From: Datura wrightii | Taxonomy: Eukaryota; Streptophyta; Magnoliopsida; Solanales; Solanaceae | DNA: 64,000 nt | NCBI GenBank assembly: GCA_035772735.1 | Contig: JASDFA010000016.1 | Coordinates: 148,502,501 to 148,566,500 of the forward strand | Direction of reading: 5' to 3' | Shown here: positions 54,884 through 64,000 of the stretch, piece by piece | How positions within the stretch are numbered: position 1 is the first letter of the stretch | Layout of the letters: the number at the start of each line of letters is the position of its first letter | The notes under the pieces: generated by a model | The model's input: only the letters and a program-made list of their open reading frames with translations | Databases searched by the model: none | Told to the model about the DNA's origin: nothing | Made by a program: the position numbers and the translations under genes

Positions 54884-55285
54884 TTGGCTGGTAGGAGTAT
54901 GAGTTTGAGTAGCTAAATCTTTATACTATCCTAGAGCCAGTCGAAATTATATTGCTCTTAAGCGGTTATTTCTGTGTCTAGTTTTGCTGATACTCTTACT
55001 CTATTTTCTTAGTTTTATTCCTTAAGTTGGGTAACCGTTTAATCACGGTCTAGCGTTGGCAAGCCTGTATTCTCCGTTGGATTAGCTCTAAAGTTTTGAT
55101 AGTAGAGCCGGACCAGGATGGTGTTCCCGTCACCAAACCTAAAGGAATAAGATAAAAGAAATTAAATAAGATAACCAGTAAATACTTCACAAAGAAATAA
55201 CTATTAAGGAGTAACATCTAAACTAGATATTGGCCCCAGGATAGTACTAACATTCCCCCGAATACTTTGTATTATATTAAAATTT
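54884..55285 (+). other. Provirus leader, downstream part
   Basis: About 400 bases between the primer site and the first frame, with no long frame. Several short ATG-started frames are present, as is common in caulimovirid leaders, where they take part in ribosome shunting. That role is family knowledge and is not shown here. Confidence 0.6.
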
Positions 55286-55591
55286 ATGTTTACACATCCA
55301 TTTACAGAACAAATAAAATACTACAATAAGAGAAAATGGATATGTTTGAAATATCAAAGTAACTATAAAAAGAAAAGAACAGAAATATTAAAGAACTTAG
55401 ACTATTATAAAAAACTAATACCTTCAGAAACTCTGGATAATTATTCTGGAAAAATAACTAGAAAATTAATTCTTTACAATCTAATAAGGTTATATAATGA
55501 ATTATGTTATATTAGTCATACTTTGTCTATACAAAGAAGACAATTAGATAATATATTAATTATTCAGTTAAAACTATCTGCACATTTTTAA
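55286..55591 (+). CDS. Provirus small first frame (unknown function)
   Basis: 101 codons, basic and rich in Lys, Tyr, Ile and Leu, without a motif I recognise. Its stop overlaps the start of the next frame in the form TAATG, a coupling typical of this virus family. It is the only uninterrupted viral frame apart from fragments. Small first frames of unknown function occur in several genera. Confidence 0.55.
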   Translation: MFTHPFTEQIKYYNKRKWICLKYQSNYKKKRTEILKNLDYYKKLIPSETLDNYSGKITRKLILYNLIRLYNELCYISHTLSIQRRQLDNILIIQLKLSAHF

Positions 55592-56730
55592 TGGATACCT
55601 CTGAAAATCAGAACATAATAAATAGTATTAATATTTCTGCCACAACTACTAAAATAGCTAAGATAGAGAGCATTTTACAAAATTGGAATATCCCAAAGGA
55701 ACGTTTTGAAAAGGTATATAAGACTGGACACTTTAATTTATTAAAAATTATAATATTAAAACCTCCGAATCTACGGTCGCTATTAATAAGTCTATTGAGA
55801 CTATTAAACTATTAGCAGCTGAAGATATTAACAGATATAGGAAAAACTATAAGTTTCTTCACATAGGACTTGTTCAGATCGCGGTTAAACCGTTGTATCG
55901 ATTAGGCTTAGACGTACCTATATGTCTTCTATTAAGAGACAATAGGCTACTAAACTTTGATGATTCATTATTAGCAGTATTACAAAGTAACCTAGCTAAT
56001 GGCCCGGTATATTTTAACTGTTATCCCAATTTTTCTATAGATATATGATCAAAATGTTATGGATACCCTAACATTAAATGTTAAAACGAAAAACATGAAT
56101 AGCAAAGAAAATACAAGAGAAATAGCAATAATATACTGAGTATATTACAGGCCAATGAAAACTACCCTAGCTCCAAAAGCAAAAATAGTAAGTAACAAAG
56201 GGGTTATCATGCTTATGGAAGCCAATCACAATCACAACAATATTTTCGTCTCAAAAATGATAAAACGGGATGATGTGTTAGTAAAGGATAATTGGCATTT
56301 TGACTCCATAACGGAGCTAGAAATTGAGGAAGAAAATTTAACCATTGAGCAGGTAATATAATTTTCAGATGGATCTATACATTTAAAATTTCTAAGATCT
56401 CAATCCTTTAGTCATGCTTCTTCAAGTAAAAGAATGTCCTTTTCGAGACCTTCATTTTCAAAAACGCCAGAAGAAAAGGAGGTAACACGTGAAGACGTAG
56501 AGAAAAAACTAAAGGGAGTAGATTTCTCTGAAACAATTCCTAAGGTTGAATATGAACCTAGAATTACCAAAAGAACAAGTCCCACGGCTAGTGAGATGCT
56601 AGGAGAAAGAGACTCTTTATGTATGATTAGATCTGATGAGGAGTTCGAACCAGACTTTGAATATTTAGATAAACTCTGGTTAGATCCAGAAAATAGAATA
56701 ATATTCATTAAAGGAAAGATTATCCTTTAG
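55591..56730 (+). pseudogene. Provirus movement-protein gene (broken)
   Basis: Begins MDTSENQN at the overlap with the preceding stop. The 30K-type movement domain is recognised from the segment around 55850-56040 (FLHIGLVQIAVKPLYR and GPVYFNCYPNFS). Such proteins open plasmodesmata. Breaks: a frame change between about 55750 and 55800, another at about 56040-56050, a TGA near 56140, and a TAA after EQVI near 56360. The C-terminal stretch (56434-56730) is open. Confidence 0.75.
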
Positions 56731-56738
56731 GAAAAAAT

Positions 56739-58915
56739 GGTGCGCCAATATGAAAATGATGAGATGCAATATAGAGTTCTTTAAATGGTTTGAGTACACA
56801 GGAAAATTGGATGATCAAAAGGAATCATTGAGCATGATTGTTAATAAATGGCATACCAAAACTAAGGTGGTTGAATCTATAATTCCCCCACTAGAGGAAA
56901 TTAGTTTATCAATAGATGGTAGAATTTTCACAGCTACACCTTTTAAAATTGATATAGTAGACACCCAATGTGATCTTAAGAATAAAGATATAAATAGATT
57001 AATTAAACAAAACAATTAGACTAATCAATTACTATGCATAGTCTCTAATCAGATCCTTAAGACTGATAATAAATCAATTTTCAAGGATAAACCTAGCCCT
57101 TCCTACAATAATAAAAAATTAGAAACCCATCCAATATTTAAATTACCAGAATTTTTCAAAGATAAATTCCCCAAATTTCAAGAAAAGTTTGAAATCACAG
57201 ATGATCTTATAGAAAAGATTAATGAAAAGTTAAAGGCTGAATTAAAATTAAAGAATGAATTAAAATTAAAGGATGAATTAAAATTAAAAGATGATAAGGT
57301 CATAAGAACAATATCTGAAAAGTCTGATAACGACATTAATAAGTTAAGCTCTAAATATTCCATCAAAAAGAATTATTATAATAAACCCTCATTCCCGGAT
57401 ATGCAGTATGAAGAAAATGAATTTTTATCTCATACTTCACACTCTGGAAATGAAATTGCTGAATGGAATATTGATGGACTTGCAGAACATCAGATATACA
57501 ACAAGTTACATGAAATGGGGATGGCCATTATGGCCTATAAAATGAAAAACTGCATAGGATAAACAAGCTGCCACTCTAATTATATCTGGATTTACAGGGA
57601 CATTAAAATATTGGTGGGATAATTATCTCACTGAAGATAATAGACATAGTGTAACAAATGCTACAACCATCACTCAAGTTATTAAGACTGAATCTACAGG
57701 ACAAACTTTTGAAAATCTATGTGTAGAAGACACCACCGCTCCTTAATTTATAGTATAGAAAAACATTTTATAGGTGAACCTCAACTTTTTCAAGATAGGA
57801 GTTTAGAAATAATATCTAACCTATCTTGCCCAAAGTTAGATGATTTTAGATGGTATAAGGATGTATTCCTCAACAAGGTTATGGTCAGAGAGGACTGTAG
57901 TCATGATTATTGGAAAGAAAAATTCATAAGTGGTTTACCAACATTATTCGCTGAAAAGGTTAGAATAAAATTAAAAGATAGATTTGATGGAAAAATTCTG
58001 TATAGCCAATTAACCTATGGTGACCTTATAAGTTTTATAAATGTCACAGGACTTGAATTATGTACAGATATGAAGCTTAAAAATCAACTTAAAAGGATAA
58101 TAAAATATCCAAAAAAAAAAATAGGAAGCTTTTGTCAAGATTTTGGATACATCAAGTTGTCTGCCCCTTCAAAAGAGGCATCAAAGAAAATTAAAAGAAG
58201 ACACAAGCACTATAAAAATAAATCTGAAAAACCCCATCATTACAGAAAAAGATTTAAAAGGCACAAACGAGAAGCCAACAAAGGTGGCTTTCAAGGAAAT
58301 AATGATAAGTGTTGGAATTGTAAAAAATTTGGCCATAGGGCTAAGGATTGTAAGGTCCCTAATAAAAAGAAGGATAAGATCAATATGTTAGAACTTGAGC
58401 CAGAAATAAACGATAGATTATATTCTATTCTTGATGAACATGACAATAATTCTTCCCCTGAAGAAAGTTTCAGTGATGAAGACCAACTTAATATAGCATA
58501 TAGTTCTGACAATAATGACTCAACTGATCATTGTGGATGTACCGGAGCAATCTGCACCTGTGATAGCCACTGAGTAAATGTCATTACCAATAATAACAAG
58601 GAAATCTTCTTTGATACGATTGATCATATTGAAGATAAAGATCTTAAAAGAAAATATTTAATAGAATTAAAAAATATAGTTCTTAACCAACAACATGACA
58701 AAGAAACAATTGAACCTTTTAATATGAAAAACGTACTAAATAAATTTAAAGAACAAAAGTCTAGTACAATAGTACAAGATCTTCAAACCGAATTAGTACA
58801 TATTAAAAATGAAGTCAAAGAAGTTAAGCAAAGATTTAACAAGCTAGAAATAGATGCCATTGCTAATAAACTATTAAATAAACTAGAACCAATCCAAGAA
58901 TCTGAATTGTATTGA
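56739..58915 (+). pseudogene. Provirus capsid-protein region (broken)
   Basis: N-terminal fragment at 56750-57019, stop at 57017-57019, then an in-frame stretch to a TAA at 57560-57562. Frame changes follow at about 57560 and 57740, then an open frame 57719-58573. The zinc finger CWNCKKFGHRAKDC (58310-58351) is the CX2CX4HX4C of caulimovirid capsids and binds nucleic acid. A Lys-rich block precedes it and an acidic block follows. An 18-base tandem repeat at about 57239-57291 gives charged ELKLK units. After a TGA at 58571-58573 a probable coiled coil (58724-58915) leads to a further stop. Confidence 0.75.
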
Positions 58916-60937
58916 TCCGAACCAGGAGAAACATCAAAATTAGAAAAAGGTGAAGAAGAAGATGAGTCTCTAGGGAGCCCTCTAGAAGGTAAATCAGGAG
59001 TAAAAACTATTGCAATAGTTAAAGCCCAGAGCTGGCATATTCCTATTACATTGGTTATAAATAAAAAGTATACTATTCACAAAATTGCATTATTAGACAC
59101 AGGTGCAGACCAAAACTGCATTATTGAAGGAATAATCCCTACTAAGTACCTTGAAAAAAGTACAACGCGGTTATTCTCCGCGACAGGTGAAAGACTCAAA
59201 ATAAATTATAAACTCCATAAGGCACAAATATGCAATAATGGAATCTGCATTATTAATGATTTTGTAATAACTAAAGATATAAACGAAGAAATAATATTAG
59301 GCACCCCCTTTATAACCCAAATAAAACCCTATGTCGCTGATTTAGACGGCATCCACACCACTGCTCTAGGAACAGATATCATTTTTCCCTACCTAAATAA
59401 TATGTCAAAAGAAGAAAGTGAATTTATAAAAGAAAAAACTATCTTTAGAATAAATCTGCTTTCTCAACAAATAAACTATTTAAAGGATGAGATAAAATTT
59501 AAATGGATTGAATCCTCTTTAAAAAATTCAAAGGTAGAAACCAAAATTAAAAGCCTACAAGAATTCATAGAACGAGAAGTCTGTTTAGAATTTCCTAATG
59601 TCTTTTGGGATAGGAAACGCCATTTATTGAGTTACCATATATTGAGGGATTCAACGAAAAGAATATCCCTACTAGGGCAAGACCTATTCAAATGAATCAG
59701 GAGTTAATGGAATAGTGTAAAAAAGAAATCAATGATTTACTTGATAAAAAGATTATTAGACCTTCCAATTCACCATCGAGTTGTTCAGCATTCTATGTCA
59801 ATAATAATGCGAAAAAAGAAAGAGGGGCCACGAGGCTAGTCATTAATTATAAGCCCCTTAACAAAGTTTTAAAATGGATCAGGTATCCAATACCCAATAA
59901 AAGAGATCTTCTTAAAAGAACTTATAAAGCTAACATTTATAGTAAGTTCGATATCAAAATTTGGATTTTGGCAAATACAGGTAGCAGAGAAAGATAAATA
60001 TAAAACAACTTTTAATGTACCTTTCGGACAATATGAATGGAATATAATGTCATTCGGATTAAAGAAGGCACCCTCTGAATTTCAGAATATAATGAACAAC
60101 ATATTTAATCCACATAGTCATATTTCTATTGTTTACATAGATGATGTTTTAATATACTCAGAAGATATTGACCAACACTTCAAACATATCCAAACCTTTT
60201 TAAAAGTTGTTAAGCAAAACGGGTTAGTAGTAAGCGCTAAAAAAATCAAGTTATTCCAGACTGCTATTAGATTCCTTGGTCATGACTTATATCAAGGAAC
60301 CTATAAACCCATATGTAGAGCCATAGAGTTCTCATCCAAATTTCTAGATGAATTAATTGATAAAACTCATCTTTAGAGATTCTTAGGAAGTCTCAATTAT
60401 GTTGCAGATTTTATTCCAAATATTAGACAGGTTTGTAAGCCTCTTTATCAGCGTCTTAAGAAGGATCCAGTCCCATGGGGATTAGAACAAACAGAGACAG
60501 TCCAAATAATAAAATCAATAGTTCAAAAACTTCCATGCCTAGGAATACCACATCCAGAGGCATTCATGATAGTAGAAACTGACTCTTCAAACATAGGATA
60601 TGGAGGCATCCTTAAACAAAAAGTCTCCCTAGAAAAGCCTGAACAATTAGTAAGATTCACTTTAGGAATCTGGAATAATACTCAGAAAAATTACAGCACC
60701 ATTAAAAAAGAAATTCTGGCTCTAGTGCTATGTATCACAAAATTTCAAGACGATCTAATAAATAAAGAATTTTTACTACGAGTAGACTGCAAAGCAGCCA
60801 AAGATGTTTTACAAAAAGACGTAAAAAATCTGGTTTCTAAACAAATATTTGCCAGATGGCAGGCTTTGTTATCCAACTTTGATTTTCAAATCGAGTTTAT
60901 ACAAGGAGAAAATAATTCTCTCCCAGATTTTGACTAG
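58916..60937 (+). pseudogene. Provirus protease, reverse transcriptase and RNase H (broken)
   Basis: Protease motif LLDTGADQN at about 59089-59115 in an open frame 59051-59695. The RT N-terminal part (59700-60046) is split by a stop and an indel near 59960. The RT core 60047-60376 has YIDDVLIYS with its aspartates at 60140-60145. An amber at 60374-60376 cuts the thumb. RNase H follows, with VETDSS near 60570 and DFDF-type end, stopping at 60937. The parts are the standard replication enzyme of Caulimoviridae, non-functional here because of multiple lesions. Confidence 0.85.
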
Positions 60938-60958
60938 GGAATTTCTACAAGGAACTAA

Positions 60959-62250
60959 ATGAGACCCGGAACACCAGGTATAAGGCCCTTGAGGCCTCCA
61001 TTTCAGCCTTTCAAACTAGAAGAAATAATGAAAAGACCCTTCAAAGAAGAGGAAAAACCAAAACCAGAAAATAAATATTCAGTTTTGGCAGAATTCCCAT
61101 CTTCTCCAAAAGCTACTATTCTGTCCCCATTAAAGGAACCCATAACCAGTCAGACCAGATTACAACCATTAAAATCAGTTTTTAAAGGAGACTCTTCATC
61201 AGGCGACAAAACTATCTCTATTCAAACCAAGGACAGCTATGAAATGAAGCCACCAGAGACATACTCTCAGGCAGTTCTGCCAGCGACTCCTGAAAAGAAA
61301 ATGGAGAAAAGTATTCTAAATAAACAGCAGTTTGAGCTAACCATTTTACAGGTACTGCCGATCATGGCCCTCGATAAAAAATATGAAGGTTTTGGAGTAC
61401 CCGAGTTACTAAAACCTTGCTACACAAATTGAAATTATGTGGAGACAGATGATCCTCTTAAAACCCGAAGGTATTATGAGTTCATTTTAACAGACGTCGA
61501 TTCAATAAAATTAAGCATAAATTAAAATGTCCAGATAATCCTGACAGTATTCAATACTCGAAGTTCACAATTAAAAGAATTTTAAGTCCGTTTGAATGGT
61601 TTGTAGATCATCTACATACACCCATTCCCCTATCAATTACCCATAGACCCCAGACATACAACTGGTATGATTATAAGGCAGCCTGGTATAATTTTATGTA
61701 TCTAAGGCCCAACACTCACTCTTGGTTTGTCAAGTATTTAGAAGAGATGAAAAGCGCGATCATTCCCAGATGGTTTTACGAATGGTTGAACCAATTCGGA
61801 GGAAATAAACAGGTATTGTCAAAACATTTTCAGACACAGTTTGAAAAATTTCAGGTAGAGCAGAATATTTCTACCCTACCAGAAAATATTAAATTGTGTA
61901 AGTTTTTTATTGCAAAAAGAATTTCATATATTATCAGCTGGTCCTTTGATATTCATGAATTTGAAAGGATTAAATATCTGAGTAAGACCATCAAAATCAA
62001 AGGCTGGGCACCAACACCCTAGGAAGGTAAGGAAACTTCAAGTTCTTCATTACGACAGGATTCCCAACTGTCCAAGGAAGAATTAAAAAGAAGGCTCCAG
62101 CAGGCCTTGTCAAATTTTGAAAAAGATACCCACCAAAAATAGATAACGGAATTATTAGATATTGCATCCTCTCATACAAGTGAACCAAGCAATGGAGACA
62201 TGCTAGATCTGCAAGGGATAGCTCAAGCTTATCTTCTCAACTAAAGGAGG
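60959..62250 (+). pseudogene. Provirus third large frame (broken)
   Basis: Starts 22 bases after the RNase H stop. 60959-61432 is open and Pro/Lys-rich (RPLRPPFQPFKLEEIM). A TGA and frame changes follow, then 61696-62022 with WFYEWLNQFGG and ISWSFDIHEFE, then more stops to about 62250. The position matches the last gene of several caulimovirid genera, where a translation transactivator or a protein of unknown role is encoded. I cannot assign it further. Part of it is duplicated, inverted, at 54427-54676. Confidence 0.6.
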
Positions 62251-62766
62251 CAGCCAGACTATCCTTTCAAAAAAATGAAAAGCTACTACAACCAAAAGCA
62301 GTGGACCCATCAAGAACCCGCCCAAAAAACAATGCAGCAAAAAGACAAGCTACAAACTCACATGCAGATGAAGACGAATCTTCATCAAATTCCAAGGTCA
62401 CATCAGGACAAATATCAAATTTCAAGGAAATCAAGTTTCAAGAAGATGAAGACATCTTTTAAATAGATCCGTGTAAAATTAAATCTGCTACGTGTGGACA
62501 CATGTAAATAGATAGCAGGTAGTGATTAGTTGACTCATCATATTGAGGTCTATTTAAGACCTTCACCTTGTACTAGTAGGGGTATTCGGAAACACTACAC
62601 TCACTTCGAAATTGCCCAAACCTCTATATGTTCTCTATTTTTCCTTCTTATCAATAACCAGCTCTTTGTAAGTATCTTTTTCTTCTACTTTATTACTATT
62701 TGTAGTATTTTCTTTTATTTTGCTCCTGCCTTTGTAGTTAATTTCCAAGTCATTTTCTACGATCCG
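62251..62766 (+). promoter_or_regulatory. Provirus intergenic region: promoter and upstream leader
   Basis: After remnants of the third frame the region holds TGACTCA at 62531-62537 and a TATA-like TATTTAAGACC at 62551-62561. Transcript start is expected about 30 bases later. The rest (to 62766) is the leader, repeated in inverse at 54677-54845 and, for its last 20 bases, directly at 54848-54867. It stops six bases short of where the primer site should follow. Confidence 0.6.
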
Positions 62767-62951
62767 CTCAAGATTTTGGATACATCAAATTGTCTGCACC
62801 TTCAAAAAAGGCATCAAAGAAAATTAAAAGAAGTCACAAGCACTATAAAAATAAATCTGAAAACCCCAACATTACAGAAAAAGATTTAAAAGAAACAAAC
62901 GAGAAGCCAACAAAGGTGGCTTTCAAGGAAATAATGATAAGTGTTGGAATC
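62767..62951 (+). repeat. Duplicated capsid fragment of the provirus
   Basis: Copies 58134 to about 58315, ending inside the zinc finger codons, with small deletions and substitutions. It is attached to the leader end. Not part of a functional frame. Confidence 0.85.
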
Positions 62952-63417
62952 TTGAAATTTGAGAAATGGGATCCCACGGACGTGACCACGAGTCATGGTC
63001 AGTCCCCATGACTCGTTAGATCAGTAGTGGGGTGGGTGAGTAAGAATAATGAAGGAAAGGGGGAAGTGTACATGACGTGAGGACCCCACAAATCATGGTC
63101 AGTCACCACGAATTATGGGGAGGGTCGTGAGAAGCATGGAATAATTTTGTTGAGGCCAAGGTAGTGTACATCACGGATGGTGACCCCGAGTCGTGGTCAC
63201 CAGGTCAAGGGTCGTTAAGTCTTCCATCATGAGCCCAGCAGATTGAGAAGTAGTGTACTTCACAGATAACTCCAGGAGTTGTGGCCTAGGGTAATGAGTC
63301 GTTAGGTCCCTCGTTAGGACCCTCTGGTAGTTATTTTCTATGAATTTAGTAAGGGCTTTCCCATAATTCCTAAGATCCTAAGGCCTATACTATGTCGTTT
63401 TGAGATATGATTAGTGA
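62952..63417 (+). repeat. LTR-like fragment with palindromic words (F/G type)
   Basis: Contains ACCACGAGTCATGGTCA and many similar words and then AGGGCTTTCCCATAATTCCTAA, which resembles the G LTR near 44890-44930. Cut on the left by the provirus and on the right by the repeat at 63418. Confidence 0.6.
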
Positions 63418-64000
63418 GAGAACAGATAAGACTGGAAGTAGGTCTTAAGTTTATGTGAGAGTCAATAACTAACAACCCCCCAGTAATAGTAAAGTCCAGG
63501 TCACAAATAAGCCGATTCCGATGCAATATGCTAGTGACAGTAAGGTATACTAGCAAGATAATGGTTACGGCCCTAGCCTATTGTATCGAAGGACAGAAAG
63601 ATTATATGAATGAGATAGGCCCGAGTGTGGGTCAGAAGGATGCAGGTAAGTAGACTTGGTTAGTAAAATCATTGACAGCGTAAGGTAGAAGGCATAAACC
63701 CCATAGTTCAGTCCAATGGAAACAAGGGGAAAGGCACGAGTATCTAATTTTGGGGGAAACTAGAATCACCTATATGTTGGAGCAGGTTGACAGAGCATAG
63801 CATCACTGCCAAATGTCGAGAACTGAGCATCGGGCTGAAATCTAAGGGATAGTGAGGTTGTAACTCAGGATGCTGCAATGTCAACACTAATTGTGGAAGT
63901 ACATAGAGATTCTAACCTAGTACAGCCTAAAGACAAGGCCCAATAGGAAGTTCATTGCCTTAAGATAACAAGGGGGTGGAGTCATAAGACCTAGAGGTCG
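63418..64000 (+). repeat. Direct copy of element H internal segment
   Basis: Matches 48262-48845 with a few percent differences and runs off the window. Probably internal sequence of a second H-family element. No protein is recognisable. Confidence 0.8.

Larger units (their letters stand above)
54427..62951 (+). mobile_element. Endogenous caulimovirid-like pararetrovirus, rearranged and defective
   Basis: About 8.1 kb of roughly full-length plus-strand viral genome (54868-62766), flanked by an inverted viral piece on the left and a duplicated capsid piece on the right. Visible: tRNA-Met primer site, leader, small first frame, 30K-type movement protein, capsid with CCHC finger, aspartic protease, RT, RNase H, a third frame, and a TATA promoter. 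No integrase and no target duplication, as expected of passively integrated Caulimoviridae. The genus is uncertain; a solendovirus-like relative known from Solanaceae is my first guess. Every long gene is broken. Confidence 0.85.

Noticed and set aside
54427..62951. Intact, potentially active virus copy
   Set aside because: Stops and frame changes interrupt the movement, capsid, polymerase and third frames, and both ends are rearranged.

Overview
The window looks like plant nuclear heterochromatin built almost entirely of nested and broken LTR retrotransposons plus one degraded endogenous pararetrovirus. I find no convincing host gene, rRNA, tRNA or CRISPR array. The evidence for a plant is Ty3/gypsy elements with initiator-tRNA-Met or tRNA-Asp primer binding sites, Tekay-type chromodomain integrases and a caulimovirid-like provirus. 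A solanaceous host is my best guess, because the provirus and the LTR families resemble those I know from Solanaceae. That is recall, not a database match.

Layout. Element A (1-25042, + strand) is a non-autonomous Athila-like element whose 5' part lies left of the window. Element B (4601-14444, - strand, Tekay-type gypsy) sits inside A with target duplication GACCG. Element C (17025-24738, - strand, related to B) sits in A's 3' LTR with duplication GAAAG. A itself lies in an older gypsy element, E (25043-39069, - strand). Element D (25924-35907, - strand, same family as A) is a second insertion into E, complete, with 1471-bp LTRs and duplication GGCCT. By-eye LTR differences are about 14/1471 for D, 25/1224 for C and 71/2464 for B, so D is youngest, then C, then B; A and E must be older than what they contain.

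From 39070 to 40162 is AT-rich DNA with a small palindromic, MITE-like structure. From 40163 to 54426 is a mosaic of decayed gypsy pieces: family F/G in both orientations, an LTR fragment of the A/D family, and element H (+ strand, same family as E). From 54427 to 62951 lies a rearranged caulimovirid-like provirus (tRNA-Met site, movement protein, capsid with CCHC finger, protease, reverse transcriptase, RNase H and a third reading frame), broken by many stops and frameshifts. The last kilobase holds more LTR sequence and a direct repeat of part of H.

The A/D family is the most unusual resident. It keeps gag and protease, shows no reverse transcriptase or integrase, and carries a second gene behind its own apparent promoter and a GT-AG intron, followed by a second hairpin-plus-polypurine-tract unit. 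Two patterns cross family boundaries. One is a 7-bp stem with an AGGA loop just upstream of the polypurine tract, whose stem changes by compensation between families. The other is an array of palindromic words just upstream of the TATA box, in which the A/D and B/C families share the same words.
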